Shown here in pieces: positions 8,220 through 16,680 of a stretch of 64,000 nt of DNA; position 1 is the stretch's first letter; every line of letters begins with the position of its first letter. The position numbers and the translations under genes were made by a program. The stretch lies in assembly GCF_018070345.1 (NCBI RefSeq), contig NZ_JAGPXX010000024.1, positions 31,697 to 95,696 on the forward strand, in the 5' to 3' direction. The notes under the pieces were generated by a model that saw only the letters and a list, made by a program, of their open reading frames with translations, was not told the DNA's origin and searched no databases. This stretch comes from Streptomyces sp. F63 (GTDB taxonomy: Bacteria; Actinomycetota; Actinomycetes; Streptomycetales; Streptomycetaceae).

Positions 8220-8529
8220 GACGGAATCCTGTCAAAAACCGGCCGTTCGGTGAACGCGAAACCATATCTCCGGGACCCTCCGCCGCGCCGCCCCTCCGCC
8301 TTCCCTCATTTCCAACAGCAGCCACTGCAAGTCTTTTTGACGAAGAGTCACATAATTTCGGCGGCGGTTCCCGCTCCGGCCCGCCGCTCGCCGGCGGACC
8401 CGCCACCCCGCCGCAGGGAGGCCGGAACCCCGCCCCGCCGACGGCGGCCCCCGCACGCGGCCGGCCCCGCCACCGGCCCGGGGAGGCCCGGACGGCGGCC
8501 GCTCCCCCTCCCGCCGTCCGGGGACCCTC

Positions 8530-8560
8530 GTGAAAAGATGCACAAGGGCATGTTTACGAT
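8530..8560 (+). promoter_or_regulatory. candidate promoter giving a leaderless ctaA transcript
   Basis: TACGAT at 8555-8560 resembles a -10 box and lies only six bases before the GTG of ctaA; GTGAAA around 8530-8535 is a weak -35. No ribosome binding site precedes the GTG, which fits a leaderless mRNA. The rest of 8220-8566 has no gene; it includes an unusually AT-rich patch (about 8330-8360) that may hold the promoter of the divergent 149-aa gene. Confidence 0.4.
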
Positions 8561-8566
8561 GGACCC

Positions 8567-9565
8567 GTGTCCAAGCTGACCGCAATCGTGCCCAATCCCC
8601 TCGCCCTCATCGCCTCGCGATGGACCCCGTCCCCGCGGACGGTCCGGCTGGCCGCGCTCTCCGCGCTGGTGATGAGCATCGTCATCATCGTCACGGGGGG
8701 CGCCGTCCGGCTGACCGGCTCCGGGCTCGGCTGTGACACCTGGCCCAAGTGCTCGGGCGACAGCCTGGTCGCCACCCGCGAGATGGGCCTGCACGGCGCC
8801 ATCGAGTTCGGCAACCGCATGCTCACCTACGTGCTGACCGCCGCGGTCGGCTGGACGATCATCGCGGCCCGCTCCGCGAAGCCGCGCCGCCGGAGCCTCA
8901 CCCGGCTCGGCTGGTGGCAGTTCTTCGTCGTCCTGGCGAACGCGGTGCTGGGCGGGATCACGGTGCACATGAAGCTCAACCCGTACATCGTCGCCGGGCA
9001 CTTCCTCGCGGCCACCGCGCTGCTCACGGTGACGGCGGTGACCTGGCAGCGGACGCACGAGGGCGACGGCGCCCCCCGTCCGCTCGCCGGCCCCCGGGTG
9101 CGCGGGCTGGCGTGGGTGCTGACCGCCGTCACCGCCGTTCTGGTGGTCGCCGGCACCGTGGTCACGGGCGCGGGCCCGCATGCGGGGGACAGCAGCAAGG
9201 TGCCCCGGATGGGCGTGGACTGGGAGACCGTGACCCGGGTGCACGCCCTGCTCGCCTGGGCGGTGGTCCTGCTGACCGCCGCGCTCTGGCTGGTGCTGCG
9301 CGCGGTGGACGCCCCGGGCACGCCCCGCAGGCGCACCGCCCTGCTGATGGCGGTGCTGCTTGCGCAGGGCGCCATCGGTTACGCCCAGTACCTCACCGAA
9401 CTGCCCGAGGTCCTGGTGGGCCTGCACATGCTCGGCTCCTGCCTGGTCTGGGTGGGGGCGATCCGGGTTCTGCTCTCCCTGCGGGAGCGGCCCGCCGTCC
9501 CGGCGGAGCCGTCCGTGCCCCCGGCGCCCCGACAGGAGGGCCCGGCGGTCGCCGCCGCGCTCTGA
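8567..9565 (+). CDS. ctaA: haem A synthase (COX15/CtaA family)
   Basis: Integral membrane enzyme that oxidises the C8 methyl of haem O to make haem A for aa3-type cytochrome oxidase. About 332 residues with eight predicted membrane helices. The first helix leads into VTGGAVRLTGSGLGC, the family signature, and the haem-ligating histidines can be placed in LHGAIEFGNR, VHMKLNPYIVAGHF, RVHALLAW and VGLHMLG. The product of ctaB (10526-11467) supplies its substrate. The start GTG is supported by family alignment. A hydrophilic Pro-rich tail follows the last helix. Confidence 0.93.
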   Translation: MSKLTAIVPNPLALIASRWTPSPRTVRLAALSALVMSIVIIVTGGAVRLTGSGLGCDTWPKCSGDSLVATREMGLHGAIEFGNRMLTYVLTAAVGWTIIAARSAKPRRRSLTRLGWWQFFVVLANAVLGGITVHMKLNPYIVAGHFLAATALLTVTAVTWQRTHEGDGAPRPLAGPRVRGLAWVLTAVTAVLVVAGTVVTGAGPHAGDSSKVPRMGVDWETVTRVHALLAWAVVLLTAALWLVLRAVDAPGTPRRRTALLMAVLLAQGAIGYAQYLTELPEVLVGLHMLGSCLVWVGAIRVLLSLRERPAVPAEPSVPPAPRQEGPAVAAAL

Positions 9566-9604
9566 GCCGGGCGGCCGCCGGCTCACCGGCGGACCGGACG
9601 CGGA

Positions 9605-9660
9605 CGGCCTCTCCTCCGGCACGGTGACGGCTTGCGCCGACCGTGCCGGAGGAGAGGCCG
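9605..9660. terminator. strong hairpin between convergent ctaA and the 133-aa gene
   Basis: A perfect 21-base inverted repeat (9605-9625 with 9640-9660) around a 14-base loop. It lies 40 bases after the ctaA stop and can end transcription from both sides. Confidence 0.8.
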
Positions 9661-9804
9661 TACCGCTGCCCGGAGCGGGCGCCCTCGCGGGCCGTCGTCC
9701 GGGCGCAGTCTTCCACGGGCCGTCGTTCCGTTCCGCCGCCGGACGGCCCCGGGGGCGCGGGGGGGCCGTCCCACCGGAACTCCTCCCCGAGGCTCCCAGG
9801 GAGG

Positions 9805-10206
9805 TCAGGCGGCGTTGCGCGGGCCGCCGACCTGGATCCCGGCCATGCGCGACCACTCGTACGGGCCGGTGCGGACCCGGGCCGCCATCTCCCCGTCGAA
9901 GTTCTCGTGCACGGTGATGCCGGCCTTCTCCGCAGCGCGCTCCGCGACCGCGTACGACGGTGCCACCAGGTCGCCCCAGCCGTCGTCGGCCCCGACGAGA
10001 ACGATCCGGGCACCCATCTGCCCGAGGTGCGCGATCTGCCCCTCGGCCGAGCCTCCGTGCCGCCGGGCGAAGGCGCTGATCTCCCGGGCCAGCTTGGCCA
10101 CCCGGCGTTCGGCCCTCTTGTCCGCGGCCGCGTTCCCGGCCGCCGCGGCGGTGTCTCCGGCGGCCCGGGTGCCGCCCGCGTCCTGCTCCTGCTTGCTGTC
10201 TGCCAT
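9805..10206 (-). CDS. conserved hypothetical protein, 133 aa
   Basis: I recognise this only as a protein often found next to ctaA/ctaB in Streptomyces. It starts MADSKQEQDAGGTRAAG with a charged, low-complexity first 40 residues. A compact domain follows, with an amphipathic helix (ERRVAKLAREISAFAR), GARIVLVGADDGWGDLV and a last segment ending SRMAGIQVGG. It has no signal peptide or membrane helix. A role in haem or oxidase assembly is only a guess from position. It is convergent with ctaA and lies on the same strand as ctaB, separated from it by a terminator and repeats. Confidence 0.75.
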   Translation of the reverse strand: MADSKQEQDAGGTRAAGDTAAAAGNAAADKRAERRVAKLAREISAFARRHGGSAEGQIAHLGQMGARIVLVGADDGWGDLVAPSYAVAERAAEKAGITVHENFDGEMAARVRTGPYEWSRMAGIQVGGPRNAA

Positions 10207-10349
10207 GACCAGGATGCTACCCACGGGTAGATCAACTGGCGACGGGCCGGATGCGTGGCCTTGACCACGCACCCGGCCCGTCGGACCCGGCTGGGGCGCC
10301 CAGTGCCGCACCGGGCGGCGTTCGCCCTGTTGCGACGGCCGGCACTCCC

Positions 10350-10410
10350 CCAAGCTCTCCGAGCAGGGGGCACCCCCACCCCAAGCTCTCCGAGCAGGCG
10401 GCACCCCCAC
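10350..10410. repeat. two tandem copies of a 30-base hairpin-forming repeat
   Basis: Copies at 10350-10379 and 10381-10410 differ by one base. Each can fold as CCCC-AA-GCTC-TCC-GAGC-A-GGGG. Hairpins of this CAAGCTCTCCGAGCAGGGGG type are widespread between genes in Streptomyces. Here they lie between ctaB and the 133-aa gene. Confidence 0.85.
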
Positions 10411-10440
10411 GCGCCGCACCGGCCGAAAGCCCCGTGCGAT

Positions 10441-10486
10441 CCGGTACGAGGACTCCCGGCCGGCACGCCGGGAGTCCTCGTACCGG
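10441..10486. terminator. perfect 20-bp stem terminator after ctaB
   Basis: Arms 10441-10460 and 10467-10486 are perfectly complementary with a six-base loop (CGGCAC). It lies 40 bases downstream of the ctaB stop codon on the minus strand. Confidence 0.85.
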
Positions 10487-10525
10487 ACGATGCTCCTCAC
10501 CGGGCACACGCTGCCCGATGCGGCC

Positions 10526-11467
10526 TCAGCGGAGGAAGGGGTCCACCGCGACGGCCAGGAAGAGCAGGGAGACGTAGGTGATGGACCAGTGGAACAGCCG
10601 CATCTCCTTCAGCTTGGCGCCGGTGATCCCGGCCCGGGCGCGGGCCTGCAGACCGTGCGCCTCCTTCAGCCAGAACGCGCCGAGGACCACGGCCGCCACC
10701 GGGTAGAACCAGCCGGTGTAGCCCAGCGGCCACAGCAGCAGCGAGACCCCGACCATCACCCAGCTGTAGAGGACGATCTGCCGGGCGACCGCCCTGTTGC
10801 CGGCGACCACCGGCAGCATCGGCACGCCCACGCGCGCGTAGTCGTCCCTGACCTTCATCGACAGCGGCCAGTAGTGGGGCGGCGTCCAGAAGAAGATGAC
10901 CAGGAAGAGGACGAGCGCGGCCCAGGAGACCTCGTTCCGCACCGCGGACCAGCCGATGAAGACCGGCATACACCCCGCGATACCGCCCCAGACGATGTTC
11001 TGCGCGGTACGCCGCTTGAGCCACATGGTGTAGACGACGACGTAGAAGAGGAGCGCCCCCAGCGAGAGCATCGCGGACAGCGGGTTGACCAGGAACCAGA
11101 ACCAGGCCGTGGAGCCGACGGCGAGCGCGGTGGCGAAGACCAGGCACTCGCGCGGCGAGACCATGCCCGTCACCAGCGGACGCTGCGAGGTGCGGTCCAT
11201 GAGCGCGTCGATGTCCCGGTCGATGTACATGTTGTACGCACCGGCACCGCCGGCCGACAGGAAGCCTCCGATGCAGGTGGCCAGCACCAGCCAGAGATCC
11301 GGTACACCCTGCGCGGCCAGGAACATCACCGGGACGGTCGTCATCAGCAGCAGCTCGATGACGCGCGGCTTCGTCAGCGCGAAGAACGCCTTGACCCGGG
11401 CATCGAGTGGCCGGTAGCCGGGGCCCATCACGGGCACCCGCACTGGATGGGAATCGACGGCCGTCAC
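10526..11467 (-). CDS. ctaB: protohaem IX farnesyltransferase (haem O synthase)
   Basis: UbiA-superfamily membrane prenyltransferase that adds a farnesyl group to haem b, the step before CtaA. 313 residues and about nine membrane helices. The first Asp-rich motif is NMYIDRDIDALMDRT and the second polar loop is RDDYARVGVPMLP. I chose GTG at 11467 because AGGGG lies six to ten bases upstream; an ATG seven codons further upstream (MSFTTGVRV) has no good ribosome binding site. It is divergent from tkt. The 441-base spacer 11468-11908 holds no gene. Confidence 0.93.
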   Translation of the reverse strand: MTAVDSHPVRVPVMGPGYRPLDARVKAFFALTKPRVIELLLMTTVPVMFLAAQGVPDLWLVLATCIGGFLSAGGAGAYNMYIDRDIDALMDRTSQRPLVTGMVSPRECLVFATALAVGSTAWFWFLVNPLSAMLSLGALLFYVVVYTMWLKRRTAQNIVWGGIAGCMPVFIGWSAVRNEVSWAALVLFLVIFFWTPPHYWPLSMKVRDDYARVGVPMLPVVAGNRAVARQIVLYSWVMVGVSLLLWPLGYTGWFYPVAAVVLGAFWLKEAHGLQARARAGITGAKLKEMRLFHWSITYVSLLFLAVAVDPFLR

Positions 11468-11908
11468 GCGCACCCCTGTGGTGAATGACATCGGCGGCTC
11501 GGTGCCGCGGGGAGATCCTGCAAGTCCGCCCGGAGCCGAGGGGCCCGGTGACGGCTTGCGCGTACCACGCCACTTTAGACGCCCCGGGTACCGCGCCCGC
11601 CGCCGGGGGGTGCCGGACGTGTTGGACGGGCACGACGCACATCCGTTTGAGCAGTTGGGGCACATGACCCGTATGGATGCCCGACGGGTCCGACCCCGCG
11701 GGTCACGGGACACCCGGGAGGAGGTGTCCCGCCGCACCGGACGACCCATGGGGGCAGGAGCGCGCCATGGGGACAGAAGCCACCGTGAAGTGCGGTTCCG
11801 ACAGCTGGACGGTCGAAAGCACGCACACGGGTGCGAGATAGGCTCGACGACGCCCGGTGAGCCAAGTCACCGGCACTGCGACCTTGTGGAGAGGAGCCCT
11901 GACCCAGG
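11468..11908. other. divergent spacer between ctaB and tkt, no gene seen
   Basis: This stretch must hold the promoters of both flanking genes. A TAGGCT at 11839-11844 could be the -10 box for tkt but lacks a convincing -35. No repeat or riboswitch-like fold stands out. Confidence 0.5.
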
Positions 11909-14002
11909 GTGAGCATCAAGCCGACGACCACAGAGCTCGAGTGGACTGAGCTGGACCAGCGGGCCGTTGACACCGCCCGAGTCCTGGCCATGGATTCCGT
12001 GCAGAAGGTCGGGAACGGCCACCCCGGCACGGCCATGAGCCTGGCGCCCGCCGCCTACCTCCTGTTCCAGAAACTGATGCGGCACGACCCCTCCGACGCC
12101 GGGTGGACCGGACGGGACCGCTTCGTCCTCTCCCCCGGACACTCCAGCCTGACCCTCTACATCCAGCTCTACCTGGCCGGTTACGGCCTGGAGCTGGACG
12201 ACCTCAAGGCCTTCCGCACCTGGGGCAGCAAGACCCCGGGGCACCCGGAGTTCGGCCACACCACCGGTGTCGAGACCACCACCGGCCCGCTCGGCCAGGG
12301 CATCGCCAACGCCGTGGGCATGGCGATGGCCGCCCGCTACGAGCGCGGACTGTTCGACCCGGAGGCACCCGAGGGCGGCTCCCCCTTCGACCACACCATC
12401 TGGGCGATCGTCTCCGACGGCGACCTGGAGGAGGGCATCTCCGCCGAGGCGTCCTCGCTGGCCGGGCACCAGAAGCTCGGCAACCTCATCGCGCTCTACG
12501 ACGACAACCACATCTCGATCGAGGGCGACACCGCCACGGCCCTCTCCGAGGACGTGCTGCAGCGCTACGAGGCCTACGGCTGGCACGTCCAGCGCGTCGA
12601 CCAGGCGCCGAACGGCGACTTCGACGTGCGGGCGCTGTACGCCGCGTTCCGGGCCGCGCAGGCCGAGACCGGACGGCCCTCCATGATCGCCGCCCGCACC
12701 ATCATCGCCTGGCCGGCCCCGAACGCACAGAACACCGAGGCCTCGCACGGCTCGGCGCTGGGCGCCGAGGAGGTCGCCGCCACCAAGCGGGTGCTCGGCT
12801 TCGACCCCGAGGTGCACTTCCCGGAGGACGCGGAGGTCCTGGCGCACGCCCGGGCCGCCGCCGACCGGGGCCGCGAGGCCCGCGCCGCCTGGGACAAGCG
12901 GATGCAGGACTGGCGGAACGCCAACCCGGAGCGCGCCGCCGAGTTCGACCGCGTCAGCGCGGGCGAACTGCCCGAGGGCTGGGAGCGCAAGCTGCCGGTC
13001 TTCGAGCCCGGCAAGGACGTCGCCACCCGCAAGGCCTCCGGTGAGGTCCTCAAGGAGCTCGGCCAGATCATCCCCGAGCTGTGGGGCGGCTCCGCCGACC
13101 TCGCCGGCTCGAACAACACCACGATCGACGCCACCTCCTCCTTCCTCCCGGCCGACAACCCGCTGCCCGAGGCGAACCCCTACGGCCGCACGGTGCACTT
13201 CGGCATCCGCGAGCACGCCATGGGCTCGACCATGAACGGCATCGCGCTGCACGGCAACACCCGCATCTACGGCGGCACCTTCCTGGTGTTCTCCGACTAC
13301 ATGCGCCCCGCCGTCCGGCTCGCCGCCCTGATGGAGCTGCCGGTCACCTACGTCTGGACGCACGACTCGATCGGCCTCGGCGAGGACGGCCCGACCCACC
13401 AGCCCGTGGAGCACCTGGCCGCGCTGCGCGCCATCCCGGGCCTCAACATGGTCCGTCCGGCGGACGCCAACGAGACCTCCGTGGTCTGGGGCGAGATCAT
13501 CCGCCGGCACACCGCCAGGCCCGCTCCGCACGGCCTGGCCCTCACCCGGCAGAACGTGCCGACGTACGCCGCGAACGGCGGAGCCGCCAAGGGCGGTTAC
13601 ATCCTGTTCGAGGCCGAGGACGCCGACGGGAAGGCCACCGACCCGCAGGTGCTGCTCATCGCCACCGGCTCCGAGGTGCAGCTGGCCGTCGAGGCCCGGG
13701 AGCGCCTCCAGGCGTCCGGGGTCCCCGCCCGCGTGGTGTCGATGCCCTGCGTCGAGTGGTTCGAGGAGCAGGACCCGGGGTACCGGGACAGCGTGCTGCC
13801 CCCGGCCGTCCGGGCCCGGGTGGCGGTGGAGGCGGGCATCGGCCTGTCCTGGCACCGGTACGCCGGTGAGGCGGGCCGGATCGTCTCCCTGGAGCACTTC
13901 GGTGCCTCCGCCGACTACAAGGTGCTGTACCGCGAGTTCGGTCTCACCGCCGAGGCCGTCGAGGCCGCGGCCCGGGAATCCCTCGAAGCCGCGGGTCGCT
14001 GA
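11909..14002 (+). CDS. tkt: transketolase
   Basis: Thiamine-diphosphate enzyme moving two-carbon units between pentose phosphate sugars. 697 residues, the usual length. The N-terminal TPP domain has GNGHPGTAMSLAPAAYLLF and the cofactor motif SDGDLEEGISAE through DDNHISIEG. The pyrimidine domain has STMNGIALHG and DSIGLGEDGPTHQP. The C-terminal domain has LLIATGSEVQLAVEA. The start is a GTG preceded by GGAGAGGAG. It is the first gene of a tkt-tal-zwf-opcA-pgl run, so it should be expressed with the oxidative pentose phosphate genes. Confidence 0.97.
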   Translation: MSIKPTTTELEWTELDQRAVDTARVLAMDSVQKVGNGHPGTAMSLAPAAYLLFQKLMRHDPSDAGWTGRDRFVLSPGHSSLTLYIQLYLAGYGLELDDLKAFRTWGSKTPGHPEFGHTTGVETTTGPLGQGIANAVGMAMAARYERGLFDPEAPEGGSPFDHTIWAIVSDGDLEEGISAEASSLAGHQKLGNLIALYDDNHISIEGDTATALSEDVLQRYEAYGWHVQRVDQAPNGDFDVRALYAAFRAAQAETGRPSMIAARTIIAWPAPNAQNTEASHGSALGAEEVAATKRVLGFDPEVHFPEDAEVLAHARAAADRGREARAAWDKRMQDWRNANPERAAEFDRVSAGELPEGWERKLPVFEPGKDVATRKASGEVLKELGQIIPELWGGSADLAGSNNTTIDATSSFLPADNPLPEANPYGRTVHFGIREHAMGSTMNGIALHGNTRIYGGTFLVFSDYMRPAVRLAALMELPVTYVWTHDSIGLGEDGPTHQPVEHLAALRAIPGLNMVRPADANETSVVWGEIIRRHTARPAPHGLALTRQNVPTYAANGGAAKGGYILFEAEDADGKATDPQVLLIATGSEVQLAVEARERLQASGVPARVVSMPCVEWFEEQDPGYRDSVLPPAVRARVAVEAGIGLSWHRYAGEAGRIVSLEHFGASADYKVLYREFGLTAEAVEAAARESLEAAGR

Positions 14003-14037
14003 CGCCCGTATCCGTACAAGGAGGAGTTGCAACTCTT

Positions 14038-15153
14038 ATGGCAGACGCACTCAAGCGCCTCTCGGACGAGGGCGTGGCGATCTGGCTGGACGACCTGTCC
14101 CGCACCTTCATCTCATCGGGTGATCTCGCGGAGCTGATGGACACCAGCCACCTCGTGGGGGTCACCACCAATCCCACCATCTTCCAGAAGGCCATCTCCG
14201 CCGGCGAGGGGTACGAGCGGCAGCTCTCCGACCTCGCCGTGCGGCGGGTGACCGTCGAAGAGGCCGTGCGCATGATCACCACGGCGGACGTCCGGGACGC
14301 GGCCGACGTGCTGCGGCCGGTCTTCGACGCCACGGACGGCCGCGACGGCCGGGTCTCCATCGAGGTCGACCCGCGGCTGGCGCACAACACCCACGCGACC
14401 GTCGCCGAGGCCAAGCAGCTCGCCTGGCTGGTGGACCGGCCGAACACACTCATCAAGATCCCGGCCACGGAGGCGGGCCTTCCGGCGATCACCGAGGTCA
14501 TCGGTCTCGGCATCAGCGTCAACGTCACGCTGATCTTCTCGCTGGAGCGCTACCGCGCGGTCATGGACGCCTACCTGGCCGGCCTGGAGCAGGCGAAGGC
14601 CGCCGGCCTGGACCTCTCCCGGATCCAGTCCGTCGCCTCCTTCTTCGTCTCCCGCGTGGACACCGAGATCGACAAGCGGCTGGACGGCCTGGACACCGAC
14701 GAGGCGGCCGCCCTGCGCGGCAAGGCCGCGGTCGCCAACGCCCGGCTCGCCTACCAGGCCTACGAGGAGGTCTTCGCCTCCGACCGCTGGGCCGCCCTGG
14801 AGCGCGAGGGCGCCAACCGGCAGCGCCCGCTGTGGGCCTCCACCGGCGTCAAGGACAAGGCGTACAAGGACACCCTGTACGTCGACGAGCTGGTCGCCCC
14901 CGGCACGGTCAACACCATGCCGCACGCGACCCTGGAGGCCGTCGCCGAACACGGCGAGATCACCGGCGACACGGTGACCGGCGGCTACGAGCAGGCCCGC
15001 GCCGACCTCGACGCGCTGGAGAAGCTCGGCATCTCCTACGACGAGGTCGTCCAGCTCCTGGAGGACGAGGGCGTGGAGAAGTTCGAGAAGTCCTGGACCG
15101 ACCTCCTCGCATCCACCGAGGCCGAGCTGAAGCGACTCGCTCCGGAGGCGTGA
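14038..15153 (+). CDS. tal: transaldolase
   Basis: Moves a dihydroxyacetone unit between sugar phosphates in the non-oxidative pentose phosphate pathway. 371 residues. LVGVTTNPTIFQKAI is the family N-terminal signature, and NTLIKIPATEAG places the Schiff-base lysine at 140. RIQSVASFFVSRVDTEID follows. An AAGGAGG site lies about 15 bases before the ATG, and the gene starts 35 bases after the tkt stop. The zwf start is three bases after its own stop, so the two are probably coupled. Confidence 0.97.
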   Translation: MADALKRLSDEGVAIWLDDLSRTFISSGDLAELMDTSHLVGVTTNPTIFQKAISAGEGYERQLSDLAVRRVTVEEAVRMITTADVRDAADVLRPVFDATDGRDGRVSIEVDPRLAHNTHATVAEAKQLAWLVDRPNTLIKIPATEAGLPAITEVIGLGISVNVTLIFSLERYRAVMDAYLAGLEQAKAAGLDLSRIQSVASFFVSRVDTEIDKRLDGLDTDEAAALRGKAAVANARLAYQAYEEVFASDRWAALEREGANRQRPLWASTGVKDKAYKDTLYVDELVAPGTVNTMPHATLEAVAEHGEITGDTVTGGYEQARADLDALEKLGISYDEVVQLLEDEGVEKFEKSWTDLLASTEAELKRLAPEA

Positions 15154-15156
15154 ACA

Positions 15157-16680
15157 TTGAGCAGCAGCAATCCGCTGCGTGACGTGTCGGACCGGCGGCT
15201 CCCGCGCATCGCGGGGCCGTCCGGTCTGGTCATCTTCGGCGTCACGGGGGACCTCTCCCGCAAGAAGCTGATGCCCGCCGTCTACGATCTGGCCAATCGC
15301 GGACTGCTGCCGCCGGGGTTCTCCCTGGTCGGGTTCGCCCGCCGGGAGTGGGAGGACCAGGACTTCTGCCAGGTCGTCCACGACGCGATCAAGGAGAACG
15401 CCCGGACCCCGTTCCGCGAGGAGGTCTGGCAGCAGCTCAGCCAGGGCTTCCGCTTCGTCCCGGGCACCTTCGACGACGACGACGCCTTCCGCAAGCTGAA
15501 GGCGACCATCAACGAGCTCGACAAGGCCCGCGGCACCGGCGGCAACTTCGCCTTCTACCTCTCCGTGCCGCCGAAGTTCTTCCCCACCGTCGTCCGGCAG
15601 CTCAAGGAGCACGGGCTGTCGGAGGGGCAGGGCGACTCCTGGCGGCGCGCCGTCATCGAGAAGCCCTTCGGCCACGACCTGGCCAGCGCCCAGGAGCTCA
15701 ACCACATCATCCACCAGGTGTTCCAGCCCGGTGACGTCTTCCGGATCGACCACTACCTGGGCAAGGAGACGGTCCAGAACATCCTGGCGCTGCGCTTCGC
15801 CAACACGATGTTCGAGCCGATCTGGAACCGCAGTTACGTGGACCACGTGCAGATCACGATGGCCGAGGACATCGGCATCGGCGGCCGGGCCGGCTACTAC
15901 GACGGCATCGGCGCCGCCCGGGACGTCATCCAGAACCATCTGCTCCAGCTGCTGGCGCTGACCGCGATGGAGGAACCCTCCTCCTTCGACGCCAAGGCGC
16001 TGGTGACGGAGAAGCTGAAGGTCCTCAAGGCCGTCCAGCTCCCGGCGGACCTGGGCGCCCACACCGTGCGCGGCCAGTACACGCACGGCTGGCAGGGCGG
16101 CGAGGAGGTGCTCGGCTACTGCGAGGAGGAGGGCATCAGCCGCGACTCGCGCACCGACACCTACGCCGCCATCAAGCTGTCCGTGGACAACCGCCGCTGG
16201 GCCGGGGTGCCGTTCTATCTGCGCACCGGCAAGCGGCTGGGCCGCCGCGTCACCGAGATCGCGGTCGTCTTCCAGCGCGCCCCCTATTCGCCCTTCGACA
16301 CCACCGACACCCATGAACTGGGGCAGAACGCCCTGGTCATCCGGGTGCAGCCGGACGAGGGCGTCACCATCCGGTTCGGCTCCAAGGTGCCGGGCACGTC
16401 GATGGAGATCCGCGACGTGACGATGGACTTCGCGTACGGCGAGTCCTTCACCACCTCCAGTCCCGAGGCCTACGAACGGCTGCTGCTGGACGTGCTGCTG
16501 GGCGACGCCAACCTCTTCCCCCGGCACCAGGAGGTCGAGGAGTCCTGGCGCATCCTCGACCCCGTCGAGGAGTACTGGGACACCCACGGCAAGCCGGAGG
16601 AGTACACCGCCGGCACCTGGGGTCCCAGGGCGGCGGACGAGATGCTCGCACGAGACGGACGGAGCTGGCGCCGGCCATGA
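15157..16680 (+). CDS. zwf: glucose-6-phosphate 1-dehydrogenase
   Basis: First enzyme of the oxidative pentose phosphate pathway, making NADPH. 507 residues. The nucleotide-binding loop is IFGVTGDLSRKKLMP and the active-site signature is RIDHYLGKETVQN. The start is a rare TTG; GGAGG lies seven bases upstream inside the end of tal, and no better in-frame start has a ribosome binding site. The last codons overlap opcA by four bases. OpcA is required to activate this enzyme in actinomycetes. Confidence 0.97.
   Translation: MSSSNPLRDVSDRRLPRIAGPSGLVIFGVTGDLSRKKLMPAVYDLANRGLLPPGFSLVGFARREWEDQDFCQVVHDAIKENARTPFREEVWQQLSQGFRFVPGTFDDDDAFRKLKATINELDKARGTGGNFAFYLSVPPKFFPTVVRQLKEHGLSEGQGDSWRRAVIEKPFGHDLASAQELNHIIHQVFQPGDVFRIDHYLGKETVQNILALRFANTMFEPIWNRSYVDHVQITMAEDIGIGGRAGYYDGIGAARDVIQNHLLQLLALTAMEEPSSFDAKALVTEKLKVLKAVQLPADLGAHTVRGQYTHGWQGGEEVLGYCEEEGISRDSRTDTYAAIKLSVDNRRWAGVPFYLRTGKRLGRRVTEIAVVFQRAPYSPFDTTDTHELGQNALVIRVQPDEGVTIRFGSKVPGTSMEIRDVTMDFAYGESFTTSSPEAYERLLLDVLLGDANLFPRHQEVEESWRILDPVEEYWDTHGKPEEYTAGTWGPRAADEMLARDGRSWRRP

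Noticed and set aside
8239..8330. Possible cobalamin riboswitch (GCCACTG-like core at 8321) near the B12 cassette
   Set aside because: The other conserved elements and the B12 box are not present in the right order, and it is not in the leader of the B12 genes.
10350..10410. Possible CRISPR-like or integrase attachment repeat
   Set aside because: Two tandem hairpin units with no spacers and no integrase; matches a common Streptomyces intergenic hairpin.
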